Source: Verrucomicrobiota bacterium (GTDB lineage: Bacteria; Verrucomicrobiota; Verrucomicrobiia; CAIQCK01). Taken from it: a DNA stretch of 64,000 nt. The notes below the pieces were generated by a model that was given only the letters and a program-made list of their open reading frames with translations, did not search any database and was not told the DNA's origin. How positions within the stretch are numbered: position 1 is the first letter of the stretch; the number at the start of each line of letters is the position of its first letter. Below are positions 36,001 to 44,655 of the stretch, in pieces. The translations under genes were made by a program, and so were the position numbers. Where the stretch lies: positions 1 through 64,000 of the forward strand of contig JACRJX010000018.1 of the NCBI GenBank assembly GCA_016235595.1, in the 5' to 3' direction.

Positions 36001-36274
36001 GATGAAACGCGTGCTCGCGTCAGACGAGTTTCATCGCGAGGTGCCGATTGTGTGGCAATCGCCGGATGGCTTGATGGAAGGCTACATTGATCTTTTGTTC
36101 AGGGAAGGGGATCGGTTGATCGTGGTGGATTACAAGACCGATGCGAAGCCCGCCCCGGAACTTTACGCCGGTCAGCTTGCTTCCTACGCGGACGCGCTCA
36201 AGGCAATCAGTGGCAAACACGTAGCCGAGAAGTTGTTGTTCTTCCTGAGCAGCGGTAAGGTTGTAACTGTTTGA
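33056..36274 (+). CDS. addA: AddA-like UvrD/REP helicase-nuclease
   Basis: 1072 aa. ATP-driven 3'-5' helicase with motifs EAAAGTGKTT (Walker A), AITFTEKAAGEL (Ia), TIHSFC, LLVDEFQDTDPVQ (II), VGDPKQSVYRFRGAD (III), STSFRM (IV), ILTIHKAKGLEW (V) and YVACTRARDW (VI). The C-terminal nuclease has GYIDLLFREGDRLIVVDYKTD (shown in part: IDLLF, VVDYKTD), completing a two-nuclease AddAB complex. AAGGAGGTG lies 8 nt before ATG 33056, within the end of addB (8-nt overlap), so the subunits are coupled. The longer upstream frame is not used. Confidence 0.93.
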   Translation: MSSKAPSAKQVVLPDAASRERIETSLDKNVLVEAAAGTGKTTLMVRRILNLVGDKKLKQRLSRIAAITFTEKAAGELKMRLREGIEHGKFAPAVLEELEQAQCGTIHSFCAGILHERPVEAGVDPAFQVADAMQTDLVQEKVWQDWIEKQMGAEDDAGADVLTRALYLDIELPALRSLAQALVAQRARLNRENLPPCRAIGDILLEVGPVIEALVKLTPSCVEAEKDTMMRRIAPLMSAAPVWAALTPREQEHVLLRTVQAAPKSGNFDRVGSKKNWSGERFLLDARELMTRLAALCDEASDVFVRGLLLWLRDFGNAYAQEKQRRGLLDFDDLLLKTRDLLRDNREVRGMFQRRFERLLVDEFQDTDPVQVEIVFFLAEKEPKAKQWHEVKLAPGKLFVVGDPKQSVYRFRGADIEIYHAAKELLGVQGELGSISTSFRMMSPLIDWVNDVFARLIQPPAAGTAYQPAYVKLDTHPQLRSDSRRLLLLGPTPQEIGELGEKPSVDDLRRVEAHAVSQLLRHLHGNAERPVTFRDEDDNLQRRAPLWSDFAVLLRNYTALDLYERVFEDHDIPFLVEGGKDYFQRPEVRAVCALLLALDNPANKIELVSVLRSPLFGVSDDDLVLWRRGQDRPLDYLVDPCRDDGTIATAFRLLRELHEERNRYSYAAFLERCYERLKIPERFLLRPQGEQRVANLYKLVDTARAVQSIEGMSLRGLARHLRDIAIERAEEGQSPTTEQEKGRDDAVRILTIHKAKGLEWGIVALADMVREGRGGQDMVLAGPVTRRPEARLSGLRSAGFNAAREEERKRQDAEERRLLYVACTRARDWFVLPQLAKRGEYTRILAEAFDPQTVGGVAMVDRAKLAIPATRGQPVQVGLGEPDKQERAAVEGLLAGRAAWMAERENSKASLFAGVKKRTPSSVGEREHFHEAVETTVVGGGIEMGRGVHEALARCDLRDVEAAVELFVPGEKFIRTALTHDLMKRVLASDEFHREVPIVWQSPDGLMEGYIDLLFREGDRLIVVDYKTDAKPAPELYAGQLASYADALKAISGKHVAEKLLFFLSSGKVVTV

Positions 36275-36308
36275 TCGAACCCATCCATTCAACATCACTC
36301 AAGACACC

Positions 36309-37046
36309 ATGAAACATTATCACGCCATCATTTGCGTCATGCTCGGCGCATTCGCTTTCAGCGCTGTCGCGGAGGATCCGTTGCCGAAGACCCTGATGAC
36401 GCAGCGCGGCAAGCTGCTCGTCAGCGAGGAGTTTGGCAAGCCGATCGAACCCGTGAAGCATCCGGGCTTCGCGAGCGGCTACAGCGGCTGGCGGTTCAAT
36501 GTGTCGACCAAGGGAGGACAGTGGGATGTTGTGAACGGGACGTTGAAGGGCGTAGAAATCGCCGAAAGCAATCACCCGGCCACGGCTTGCTACGGCATGG
36601 TGTTCAAGGATGTCGTTATCCAGTGTGAATTGCGGCTGCACAATGTGCCGCTCGACGGTCGGAAGAACCGCTACATGCAGATTCGCGCGACGAACGTGAA
36701 GGATTACGTCGCCACCACCGTCATCGACGAGAGAGGGTTGCGCGCGCAAGCGGACGATGACAATCCCGCCACGGGGCGGACGAAACCGGTGCCGTTCGGC
36801 TCCGTCGCCCTGCCGGTGCAGCTTGGCGAGTGGCAGACGGTGTTGGTGGAGATCAAAGGCAATGAGATGGTGTCAACGCTTGGGGGCAAGAGCGTGGTCG
36901 GTACGCATCCGCGCGTCGGCAATGAGAAGCACTGCATCATGTTCGTTGCCGGTGTGGAGGGCAGTGTGCGCCACTTTCGCGTCTGGGAGGCGCTGCCGAA
37001 TGCCGATTGGCCAAAAAACAAGGCGGGGATTTCCGGAGGGAAGTAG
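36309..37046 (+). CDS. Exported DUF1080 (LamG-like) protein
   Basis: 245 aa with a signal peptide (cleavage near AVA-ED, residue 21). The single beta-sandwich of the 3-keto-disaccharide hydrolase/DUF1080 type shows GGQWDVVNGTLKGVE, FKDVVIQCELRL, GEWQTVLVEIKGNEM and GVEGSVRHFRVWEALP. These proteins bind or cut glycans in planctomycete and verrucomicrobial genomes. No catalytic residue can be assigned here. It is convergent with the mannonate dehydratase gene (15 bp between stops), near the sugar-catabolism genes. Confidence 0.82.
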   Translation: MKHYHAIICVMLGAFAFSAVAEDPLPKTLMTQRGKLLVSEEFGKPIEPVKHPGFASGYSGWRFNVSTKGGQWDVVNGTLKGVEIAESNHPATACYGMVFKDVVIQCELRLHNVPLDGRKNRYMQIRATNVKDYVATTVIDERGLRAQADDDNPATGRTKPVPFGSVALPVQLGEWQTVLVEIKGNEMVSTLGGKSVVGTHPRVGNEKHCIMFVAGVEGSVRHFRVWEALPNADWPKNKAGISGGK

Positions 37047-37061
37047 CCTTCTCGATTGTGG

Positions 37062-38114
37062 TCAGAGACTCTTCAGCACCGCCTGTAGATAGCCCAACGC
37101 ATGGGCCATGCCTGCGTGCCAGGGTGCGGCGCAAGTCATTTGCGGCGTATGGTCGGGGATGACGACGCCATCGAAACCGTTGCGGTGCAGCACCCGCAAC
37201 AAGCGGGGCACGTCCATGTCACCTTCGTCAATGAACACCTCCCGGTAATCGGGAGCCTTGCCGACGACGTTGCGGCAATGCACGTAGGCGATGGCGTGCT
37301 GGCGGCTGTAGCGGTCCGCCGCCTCATACACGTCGGCTCCTGACATTTCCTGAATCGTGCCGGCGCAAAACTCCAGCGCGTTGGCCGGACTCGGAACCAG
37401 ACTCAACAATTGCTCAAAATGCTCCGGCTGGTGCAAGAGTCGAGGCGTTTGCCGCAGCATCGGCACCGGTGGATCGTCGGGATGCGCCGCGAGCCTGACC
37501 CCTTCGCTTTCGGCCACCGGCACAAGCGCTTTCAGAAAATCAGCCAACCGCTGCCAGAGTTCCTCGCGCGAAACGTTGGCAATGGCCGCGCGCGGCGCGG
37601 CGGTGTCATAGACGATGTTGTTGAGCAGGCCGTGCTGGAGCGGTTGATCTTGAAGCGGATGATTCGGCTGAAATGCCGGCACGCTCGCTCCGCCGCGCGC
37701 GAACGGCCCCTGCACGCGCCCCCATACGCCGGCGAGACTGAAGTTGTAACCAAGAATCGGGATGCGCAGCCGGCCCATGCTGCGAAGAAGGCGTTTCAGT
37801 GATTCGAGTTGCTGCTGTTTGCGCGGCCCGTCGAGGAGGATGTCAGACCAGAACGATGGATCGATGTTCTCAATGGCTTCGAGTTGAAGACCTTCGTCAT
37901 TGGCGAGTTTCTTGACGGCCGCCAGTTCCTCAAAGCTCCACACGACACCGCGCGCCCGCGTCATGCCCAGACAGAATTCGTCGGTGCCCGGCGGGAGTCC
38001 TTCGCGCAGCCGTTCGACGAGGTGAACGACGACATGCGTGCAACCCGCCTGGCGGGCGAAGCGGAAGTTGTCGCGGCTGATTTGATAGCGATGAAAACCG
38101 AGGCCGAGTTTCAT
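37062..38114 (-). CDS. uxuA: Mannonate dehydratase
   Basis: Dehydrates D-mannonate to 2-keto-3-deoxygluconate, a step of glucuronate and other hexuronate breakdown. At 350 aa it shows the family's metal-site and substrate segments: AGVWGRVQGPF, LAAHPDDPP, LEFCAGTIQEMSGADVYE, YVHCRNVVGKAPDYREVFIDEGD (shown in parts) and GFDGVVIPDHTPQM. It overlaps the SDR gene by 4 nt (ATGA), so the two are one transcript. The 52-bp element upstream of the pair suggests shared control with the glycosidase operon at 44656-54747. Confidence 0.92.
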   Translation of the reverse strand: MKLGLGFHRYQISRDNFRFARQAGCTHVVVHLVERLREGLPPGTDEFCLGMTRARGVVWSFEELAAVKKLANDEGLQLEAIENIDPSFWSDILLDGPRKQQQLESLKRLLRSMGRLRIPILGYNFSLAGVWGRVQGPFARGGASVPAFQPNHPLQDQPLQHGLLNNIVYDTAAPRAAIANVSREELWQRLADFLKALVPVAESEGVRLAAHPDDPPVPMLRQTPRLLHQPEHFEQLLSLVPSPANALEFCAGTIQEMSGADVYEAADRYSRQHAIAYVHCRNVVGKAPDYREVFIDEGDMDVPRLLRVLHRNGFDGVVIPDHTPQMTCAAPWHAGMAHALGYLQAVLKSL

Positions 38115-38863
38115 CGCATATACATGCCCCCATTGAGGTCGAGCGTCGCGCCGGTAATGAAACGGCCGCCTTCGCCACAGAGAAACGCCACCGACAGGCC
38201 TACGTCGCGGGGCGTGCCGAGACCGAGCGGAATCTTGCCGCGCATCTCCTCGACGCCGGCGTCAGTCAATGTTTCGTGCAGCAGTTCGGTCTCGATGCAG
38301 CCGGGGGCGACCGCATTGACGGTGATGCCGAGCGGCGCGCCTGTGCGGGCCAGCGTGCGGGTCATGCCCAGCATGCCGCTTTTGGTGGCGGCGTAATGCA
38401 CGTGGCCGAACAACGCCCCCTGATGGCCGACGACGGAACTGACGTTGACGATGCGGCCATGTTTTTGACGCGCCATGATCCGCATTGCGGCCTGCGAGCA
38501 GAGGAAACAACTGGTGAGGTTGGTGCGGATGATGCGGTCCCAATCGGCAGCCTCAATCTGGAAGATGTCCTTGGGCTGCGACGTGCCGGCGTTGTTGACG
38601 AGAATGTCGAGCCGTCCGAAATGATCCAGTGTTGTTTGAAACATCCGCTCCACGTCAGGTGCGGCGCTGGCGTCTGCCTTCACCGCCAACGCACGGCGGC
38701 CCAGGGCCGTGATTTGCGCCACGACTTCCTGCGCTTGCGTTTCTGCCGAAACGTAATTCACGACCACATCCGCGCCTTGCTCGGCGAGCACTAGGGCGAT
38801 GCCGCGCCCGAGTCCACGCGAGGCGCCTGTCACGATTGCCACCTGTCCTGAGAGATCAGTCAT
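38111..38863 (-). CDS. Short-chain dehydrogenase/reductase, probably sugar-acid reductase
   Basis: 250-aa classical SDR. The NAD(P) site is TGASRGLGRG (residues 12-21), NNAG is at 90-93, and the catalytic S143-Y157-K161 set is intact. Sequence alone resembles FabG-type enzymes. Coupling to uxuA suggests it is a fructuronate/mannonate-forming reductase or another uronate step (inference). AAAGGA lies 9 nt before the ATG. Confidence 0.85.
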   Translation of the reverse strand: MTDLSGQVAIVTGASRGLGRGIALVLAEQGADVVVNYVSAETQAQEVVAQITALGRRALAVKADASAAPDVERMFQTTLDHFGRLDILVNNAGTSQPKDIFQIEAADWDRIIRTNLTSCFLCSQAAMRIMARQKHGRIVNVSSVVGHQGALFGHVHYAATKSGMLGMTRTLARTGAPLGITVNAVAPGCIETELLHETLTDAGVEEMRGKIPLGLGTPRDVGLSVAFLCGEGGRFITGATLDLNGGMYMR

Positions 38864-38906
38864 ATTCGAAGGTCCTTTGTTGTGACCGGAGAGTGTGCCA
38901 CGTTCA

Positions 38907-38958
38907 CGTCGCCGGGGAAATGGACAAGAATCGCGTCAGTGTGGATGCGGTTAGCGGG
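38907..38958 (-). repeat. Shared 52-bp upstream element, copy A
   Basis: About 46 of 52 bases match copy B at 54771-54821. Two blocks are identical (on + strand AAATGGACAAGAATCGC and GTGGATGCGGTTAGCGGG), while the 6-nt linker between them differs. It lies 43 bp upstream of the SDR start codon, in the same orientation as copy B has to its gene. It looks like an operator or activator site rather than a random repeat. Confidence 0.75.
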
Positions 38959-38985
38959 TGATAACGGAAAGTGGGTCAAAGGCTG

Positions 38986-40191
38986 TTACTCGTGACGCAG
39001 TGCTTCGATGGGGTTTAAACGCGCGGCTTTCCGTGCCGGGAAATAGCCAAATATTACCCCGACGGCTGCGGAGAACAGAAAAGCGATCAAGACGATTGGC
39101 GCGTTGAGCACGAACGGTACTTTCAGCAGACCGGCCAAGCTCGCGGAGGCAGCCAAGGCCAACGCGATGCCGATCAGACCTCCGAAGGATGACAGAACAA
39201 CGGCTTCAACAAGAAACTGGAGCAAAACCTCGCGCTCCAGCGCGCCAATGGCCAGGCGGGTGCCGATTTCGCGGGTGCGCTCGGTCACCGAGACGAGCAT
39301 GATGTTCATGATGCCGATGCCCCCGACCAGCAGACTTACCGTCGCCACTGCGCCGAGCAACGCAGTCATCATCTGCGTGGTTCCGGAAAGCATCTTGGCA
39401 ATTTCCTTCATGTCCATCACGTTGAAGTTGTCGTCCTGGTTGGACGAGAGATGACGGCGGGCGCGCATCAATCGCGTGATCTGTTGTTTGACGCGTTCCG
39501 TGGAGATGCCGTCCTTGACGGAAACTTGAATCATGCTGACATCGTCGCTACCGGCGACGCGACGTTGGAATGTGCGCACGGGGATGACGACAATATCATC
39601 TTGGTCGGTTCCCATCGTGGACTGTCCCTTGGCTTCCAGCAGGCCGATGACTTCGCAGGAGAGTTTGGTGAGGCGGATCCGGTTGCCGATGGGGCTTTGC
39701 TGTCCGAACAGTTTTTGGCGAACCGTCTCGCCGATGACGCAAACGGCGGTGCCAGTCCGCGACTCGCTCGATGTGAAGGCGCGGCCTTCTTTGATGCGGC
39801 GATTGCTCAGTGGGAAATACTGTTCGGTGGTGCCGTAAACGCTTGTCGCCCAGTTTTCGTTCCCGAGAATGACAGTGACCGAGGAACTCGACATCGGCGC
39901 GACGGCGTTGAACGAAGGGATCTCCGACTGGATAGCTTCAATATCCGCCAGTTTGAATGATGGCGCGCTCGAACTTTGTCCCGGCCCCATGCGTTTGCCG
40001 GGAGTGATCATCATCAGGTTGCTGCCCAAGCTGGCAATTTGTTCGGTAACTTGCCGTGTCGCGCCATCGCCGAGCGTCACCAAGGTGATGACGGCCGCCA
40101 CGCCAATGATGATCCCGAGCATGGTGAGGAAGGAACGCAAGACGTTGCGGCGGAGTTCGCGCCACGCCAGAAGCAAGGCATTGCTCAGCAT
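38986..40191 (-). CDS. MacB-type ABC transporter permease
   Basis: 401 aa. One N-terminal membrane helix (RSFLTMLGIIIGVAAVITLVT region), a large periplasmic MacB-PCD domain and three C-terminal helices with the FtsX fold (VGGIGIMNIMLVSVTERTREIG, shown in part as GGIGIMNIMLVSVTERTREIG). MacB works by mechanotransmission with a periplasmic adaptor and TolC. It is the last gene of the efflux operon and overlaps the ATPase gene by one base. Confidence 0.93.
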   Translation of the reverse strand: MLSNALLLAWRELRRNVLRSFLTMLGIIIGVAAVITLVTLGDGATRQVTEQIASLGSNLMMITPGKRMGPGQSSSAPSFKLADIEAIQSEIPSFNAVAPMSSSSVTVILGNENWATSVYGTTEQYFPLSNRRIKEGRAFTSSESRTGTAVCVIGETVRQKLFGQQSPIGNRIRLTKLSCEVIGLLEAKGQSTMGTDQDDIVVIPVRTFQRRVAGSDDVSMIQVSVKDGISTERVKQQITRLMRARRHLSSNQDDNFNVMDMKEIAKMLSGTTQMMTALLGAVATVSLLVGGIGIMNIMLVSVTERTREIGTRLAIGALEREVLLQFLVEAVVLSSFGGLIGIALALAASASLAGLLKVPFVLNAPIVLIAFLFSAAVGVIFGYFPARKAARLNPIEALRHE

Positions 40192-40916
40192 CAGGCGTTC
40201 TCCTTGTGAGTGTGATCGGTTTCGATCAAGCCGTCCCGGAAATGCACGATTCGTTTTGCGTAGGCGGCCATGTCGGGTTCGTGCGTGACCATGACAATGG
40301 TGATTCCCTGGTCACGGTTGAGTGAGGTCAATATGTCCATGATTTCAAAGCTGCGCGCGGAATCCAGGTTGCCGGTCGGCTCATCCGCCAGCAGCACGAT
40401 GGGCTGGGTGACAATGGCGCGAGCGATGGCGACGCGCTGTTGTTGGCCGCCGGAAAGCTCGCCGGGCGTGTGATGTTCCCAGCCGGTCAAACCCACGCGT
40501 TTCAGGGCTTCTCTCGCTTGGGGATGGCGGATGGATGGCGGGATGTGACGGTAAATCAAGGGGAGTTCCACGTTTTCCAGCGCCGAGGTGCGGTTGAGAA
40601 GGTTGAACCCCTGAAATACGAAACCGAGATAGTGCCGGCGCAAGAGAGCGCGCTGGTTGTTGGAGAGGCTGCCGACTTCGACGCCTTGGAAATGGTAGGT
40701 TCCGGCTGTGGGGGTGTCCAGACAGCCGAGGATGTTCATGCAAGTGCTTTTGCCGGAACCGCTGTGTCCCATTACGGCGACGAATTCGCCCCTGTCGATG
40801 CTCATGTCGATGCCTGCCAGCGCTTGCATGGCCGCGCTGCCAACGCCGTACACCTTGGTGACGTTTCGCAATTCAATCAGGGGAGTATTGCTACTGTTGG
40901 AAGCTGCGGAGTTCAT
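40191..40916 (-). CDS. MacB/LolD-type ABC transporter ATPase
   Basis: 241 aa. Walker [11 protein letters not shown]-loop [10 protein letters not shown], signature [14 protein letters not shown], Walker [13 protein letters not shown] and H-loop MVTHEPD. The LolD/MacB clade hallmark EPTGNLDS is present. The separate ATPase and permease replace the single-chain E. coli MacB. Start and stop overlap its neighbours, so stoichiometric production is likely. Confidence 0.95.
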   Translation of the reverse strand: MNSAASNSSNTPLIELRNVTKVYGVGSAAMQALAGIDMSIDRGEFVAVMGHSGSGKSTCMNILGCLDTPTAGTYHFQGVEVGSLSNNQRALLRRHYLGFVFQGFNLLNRTSALENVELPLIYRHIPPSIRHPQAREALKRVGLTGWEHHTPGELSGGQQQRVAIARAIVTQPIVLLADEPTGNLDSARSFEIMDILTSLNRDQGITIVMVTHEPDMAAYAKRIVHFRDGLIETDHTHKENA

Positions 40917-42211
40917 TGCTTGGCGGTAATCATCTCGGTGATCAATTCCATGCCAGGTTCGAGCGCGCCGTCGGTGATTTCAGTCACGGTGCCATTGCTG
41001 GGGCCCTTGGTGACGGGAATAGCGGTGATCTGGCCATTGCGAAGAGTCCAAACCCGTTGCGTCTTGCTTCTCTCATTCGTGGCCTCAGCCGCATTGAAGC
41101 TGTCCGAACGTGGCGGCCGTGGCAAAAGGGCGCTGAGGAGACCTCCGCTTTCCTTCTTAACGGCCTGTGTTTGCGGGGGGACAAAGCGGAATGCAGCATT
41201 CGGCACGAGAAGAGCATTGGTTCTCTTGTTGACGGTGATGACGGCAGTCGCGGTCATGCTGGGTCTCAGCAAGAAGGCGGCGTTGTCGATATTCAGAATG
41301 GTCCTGTAGGTGACAACGTTGGCGTTGGTCGTGGCCGCGTAGTGCACCAAAGAGACTTGCGCGGGGAATTGCCGGTCAGGATAGGCATCCACCGTGAAAG
41401 TGGCGCTTTGACCCTTGTTGACTTGTCCCACATCCGCTTCATCAACATCCACCTGGAGCTCCATCTTGGTCAGGTCCTCGGCCAGGGTGAACAACACCGG
41501 CGTTGTCATGGTGGCCGCCACCGTTTGTCCCGGTTCAATACTACGTGAGAGGACGATGCCGTTGATGGGGGAGCGGACGATCGCTTTGGAGAGGTCGGTG
41601 CGGTTGACATCCAGAGTCGCCTGGCACTGGGCAACGGTGGCCTTGTAGTTGGCTTCATCGGCCTGGTAGGAGGCGAGAGTGGCTTCCGCGGTATCGAGGT
41701 CGGTTTGTGACGGCATTTTGCCGCCACTCAGTTTGCGAACCTGGCTATAGCGTTCCCATTGAGCTTTCGCCAATCGAACATTGGCTTGCGCTTGGGCAAC
41801 CTTGGCCTTGGCGGCGTCGAGCGCGGCCACGGACTGCAGGACTTGGGCTTCCAGTTTGGTCGTATCGAGCCGGGCCAGGACCTGGCCGTTGGTGATCTTG
41901 TCATTGTAATCCACTTCAACCGTCTTGATCGTGCCGGACACCTCGATGCCCACATCCACTTTCTTGATCGGTTGAAGAGTGCCGGTGGCACTTACGGTCA
42001 CCACCAGATCGCCACGTTGAACCGGTTGAGTCACGTACTGAACTCCATTGGTTCTGTCTTTGACACCCAGAGACACACCAATGATCAATACGACAATGAC
42101 CAGTACGGCCCAGAGCAACCAACGTTTCGCACGGTGACTGCTTGCACTGGATTTGCCGACGCCAAGCGTTTTAGCGACGTCGTCATTGGATCCCATGTCT
42201 GGATGAGTCAT
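40913..42211 (-). CDS. Periplasmic adaptor (MacA/HlyD family)
   Basis: 432 aa. One N-terminal membrane helix (about residues 31-49), then the barrel-sandwich hybrid (VTVSATGTLQPIKKVDVGIEVSG), an alpha-hairpin of about 90 residues, and NGIVLSRSIEPGQTVAATMTTPVLFTLA (both shown in part). It bridges the MacB-like permease and the outer membrane factor. ATG 42211 overlaps the outer-membrane gene stop by 4 nt, which supports this start. Confidence 0.93.
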   Translation of the reverse strand: MTHPDMGSNDDVAKTLGVGKSSASSHRAKRWLLWAVLVIVVLIIGVSLGVKDRTNGVQYVTQPVQRGDLVVTVSATGTLQPIKKVDVGIEVSGTIKTVEVDYNDKITNGQVLARLDTTKLEAQVLQSVAALDAAKAKVAQAQANVRLAKAQWERYSQVRKLSGGKMPSQTDLDTAEATLASYQADEANYKATVAQCQATLDVNRTDLSKAIVRSPINGIVLSRSIEPGQTVAATMTTPVLFTLAEDLTKMELQVDVDEADVGQVNKGQSATFTVDAYPDRQFPAQVSLVHYAATTNANVVTYRTILNIDNAAFLLRPSMTATAVITVNKRTNALLVPNAAFRFVPPQTQAVKKESGGLLSALLPRPPRSDSFNAAEATNERSKTQRVWTLRNGQITAIPVTKGPSNGTVTEITDGALEPGMELITEMITAKQ

Positions 42212-43686
42212 ATTTTGTTTTCCGGTGAAGGGGCTTTTGTGCCACCGTTGGTGGCGGACAGAGGAAGTGACGCCCAGCCGCCACCGAGCGCCTTGTAGAG
42301 GCTGATCAAGTTGGAGGACATCGTTGCATCGCTAATGACCAGTTCCCTTTGCGCCGACAACAACGAGCGTTGGGTGGTCAGCACAGTCTCGAAATCAACA
42401 AGGCCGGAGAAGTATTGATGGCGCGCCAGATCCAGGGCGCTTTGTCCGGCTCGTACTGCTTCGGCCAGCGCGCGGCGGCGCGTCTGTTCGTTCGCGTAGG
42501 CCACCATGGCATTCTCAACGTCTTTCAACGCCGTCAACACGACCGTCTCGTAGTCGCACAACACCTGTTCCTGCAATGCGACTTGCTTCTTGATGTTCTC
42601 GCGGATCTTCCCGCCGTCGAAGAATTTCCATGTTGCATTGGCGGCAAGCTGGGCGGCGCGCGCGCTCGCCGTGTAGAGATTTCCCAGCATCAGCGATTCC
42701 AAACCGATGGAACCGTTCAACGTGAAGGTCGGATAGCGATCGGCTTCGGCCACGCCAATCTGGGCGGTTTGCGCGGCCAGCTTGCGCTCGGCGCTGCGCA
42801 CGTCCGGCCGTTGTCGCAGGGCGTTTGCCGGCACGCCGACAGCCACTTCGGACGGTGGCACTGGGATCGGTTTTGTCGTCGCGAGAGATGTTTTTAACGT
42901 GCCAGGTAATTGTCCCAGCAGGATCGCCAGGTTGTGTTTGGTTTGCTCCAGATTGCTGCGCAATGTGGGAATTTCTGCGCGGGTTTGTTCCAGACTTAGA
43001 CGCGCCTGGTCCTCGTCAAGCTGCGTGATGAGCCCGGATTGGTGCCGCCACCGAACGATTTCGTACGTCTCGGTTTGAGATGCCACGCTTGATTCGACGA
43101 TTGCCAGTTGCGTTTGGTAGGAACGAATCTCCATGTAGTCCACCGCCACTTCCGCAAACAGGCTGACGAGCGTGTCGCGGAGATCCTCCTCCGAGGACTC
43201 CATGGTGGCTGTGGCGGATTCCAGCGAGCGCCGTTTTCCACCGAAAATATCCAGTTCCCAGCTCGCGTCGAAGCTGTTGGCGAAGTTGTTGGCGGTTCCG
43301 CCGCCGCCAGCTGCCTTGCTGCTGCGGGTGCGGCTGCCGGCAGCGTTTGCGGAAGCGGTGGGGAAGAGTGCCGCTCTTTGGATTCCGCGGTCGGCGCGCG
43401 CTTCACGCAAGGCGGCTTCGGCTTTGCGAACACTGAGGTTGCCTTTGCGCGCCTGTTCCATGAGGTCCGACAGGGTCGAGTCGTCGAACACCGTCCACCA
43501 ACGGGCCAGTGTTTGGGGGTCGGTTGGTTTGGCCACCAAACCGGCAGCCATATCACTGCTCCAGGTTGCGGGTGCGCGGGTTTCGGGCGCTTTGTAATCC
43601 GGTCCCACGGTTAAACATCCTGTGAGACAGCAGAGGCTGCACGAGAGCACCAGCGCGGCGTAAGGGGTTGTTGGAAAGGTGCGCAT
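42208..43686 (-). CDS. TolC-like outer membrane efflux lipoprotein (NodT family)
   Basis: 492 aa. A lipoprotein signal peptide ends at LTGC (Cys about residue 25), followed by VGPDYKAPETRAPATW, the NodT family opening. Two outer membrane efflux repeats form the trimeric channel (SFDASWELDIFGGKRRS, ADRYPTFTLNGSIGLES). It is the first structural gene behind tetR, 65 bp away. Together with the adaptor and ABC genes it completes a tripartite pump. Confidence 0.93.
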   Translation of the reverse strand: MRTFPTTPYAALVLSCSLCCLTGCLTVGPDYKAPETRAPATWSSDMAAGLVAKPTDPQTLARWWTVFDDSTLSDLMEQARKGNLSVRKAEAALREARADRGIQRAALFPTASANAAGSRTRSSKAAGGGGTANNFANSFDASWELDIFGGKRRSLESATATMESSEEDLRDTLVSLFAEVAVDYMEIRSYQTQLAIVESSVASQTETYEIVRWRHQSGLITQLDEDQARLSLEQTRAEIPTLRSNLEQTKHNLAILLGQLPGTLKTSLATTKPIPVPPSEVAVGVPANALRQRPDVRSAERKLAAQTAQIGVAEADRYPTFTLNGSIGLESLMLGNLYTASARAAQLAANATWKFFDGGKIRENIKKQVALQEQVLCDYETVVLTALKDVENAMVAYANEQTRRRALAEAVRAGQSALDLARHQYFSGLVDFETVLTTQRSLLSAQRELVISDATMSSNLISLYKALGGGWASLPLSATNGGTKAPSPENKI

Positions 43687-43751
43687 CAGAGTTCGCGATT
43701 ACGGTTGTCCGGACGGGACATGGGGGAGGGGATGATGTTCGTATGCGAGAG

Positions 43752-44438
43752 TCAGGTATTGCGTCTTATGGACGGCACTGATGCGCGAAAGCCGGCAGCA
43801 GCAAAAGCCACCAAACGCTGCACGTAAGTTTCAAAATCCTGGGATACCTTCGGACGGCCTGGCGGGACCTTGTCGAGGAGCATTAACGCGTGATGCAGCA
43901 TGCCGACGGTCAGGTGCATCCGCCAGAATATCTCTTCACGAGTGAATCCGGGCGCTGCCCTCAACAGCACGGCGTCGAAACGCTGCGCAAGCGGTTCGAA
44001 ATGAGCGTGCAACATGGCTTCCAGTTCCGGATTCGGCTCCATTAAACAACGGCCCACAAGCTTTCCAAAAGTGTTGCCACCCAGCTTCTGGTCGAAACCC
44101 CAGCGGACTGCGGGGCGGATAAACGCTTCCAGCACGGCCTCCAGCTTGGGAGGCTTGTTGCCGGCCGTCTTGATGACAAGATCGAGCGTGTCCAGCCGCT
44201 CCCGGTTGAGGGGCGTCAGGCGGCGGTCAAATATCGCGGCGATCAGCCGCTTCTTGGTGCCAAAGTGATAATTGATTGCGCCCAGGTTCGCTTTGGCCGC
44301 CTGGGTGATATCGCGAACGGACACGGCTTCGAGGCCGTGTTTGGCAAACAGTTGTTCCGCGACATCCAGGATGCGGGTCTTGGTCTGCAATCGGTTCAGT
44401 TCTTCAACCGGCACGTGTGATTGAGATTGAGTTGTCAT
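43752..44438 (-). CDS. TetR-family repressor of the efflux operon
   Basis: 228 aa. The HTH lies at about residues 15-60 (TKTRILDVAEQLFAKHGLEAVSVRDITQAAKANLGAINYHFGTKK, key parts VSVRDITQAAK and LGAINYHFGTK). The ligand-binding C-terminus is of the CecR/YbiH sort. It is transcribed in front of the pump genes from a promoter overlapped by a symmetric operator (44443-44475), so it should repress itself and the operon until an inducer binds. Confidence 0.93.
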   Translation of the reverse strand: MTTQSQSHVPVEELNRLQTKTRILDVAEQLFAKHGLEAVSVRDITQAAKANLGAINYHFGTKKRLIAAIFDRRLTPLNRERLDTLDLVIKTAGNKPPKLEAVLEAFIRPAVRWGFDQKLGGNTFGKLVGRCLMEPNPELEAMLHAHFEPLAQRFDAVLLRAAPGFTREEIFWRMHLTVGMLHHALMLLDKVPPGRPKVSQDFETYVQRLVAFAAAGFRASVPSIRRNT

Positions 44439-44442
44439 AAGT

Positions 44443-44475
44443 CAAACGTTTGTATGAATCATACGACTGTTTGAA
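44443..44475. promoter_or_regulatory. Nested palindromic TetR operator
   Basis: Perfect inverted repeat of two nested arms: TCAAAC-N4-GTATGA-A-TCATAC-N4-GTTTGA (33 bp). A separate palindrome CAAACGTTTG (44444-44453) overlaps its left arm. It covers the -10 box and start site of the tetR promoter. Confidence 0.85.
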
Positions 44476-44486
44476 TATTTGTCAAT
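44459..44486 (-). promoter_or_regulatory. Promoter of tetR-efflux operon
   Basis: On the minus strand TTGACA (44486-44481), 16-nt spacer and TATGAT (44464-44459). Transcription should start about 14 nt before the tetR ATG. The -10 is inside the operator. Confidence 0.75.
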
Positions 44487-44655
44487 ACCTGTCGTGTTGT
44501 GTTGTGTGAAATGAGACCCGGCTTGTTGGGGCGCGGCTGCCTGGATGACGAACGGCGCATCACCGCCGGTTATCAATTGCCTTGGTGAACCTCAATGTTG
44601 GGGCGCTGCTGCACGTGTGCAGGGGCGTATGCAGAGCAAGGACCGGGCTGTGTTT

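Noticed and set aside
29953..36274. AddAB-like pair as a novel defence system
   Set aside because: The motif set and gene order fit housekeeping double-strand-break repair, and no other defence gene is nearby.
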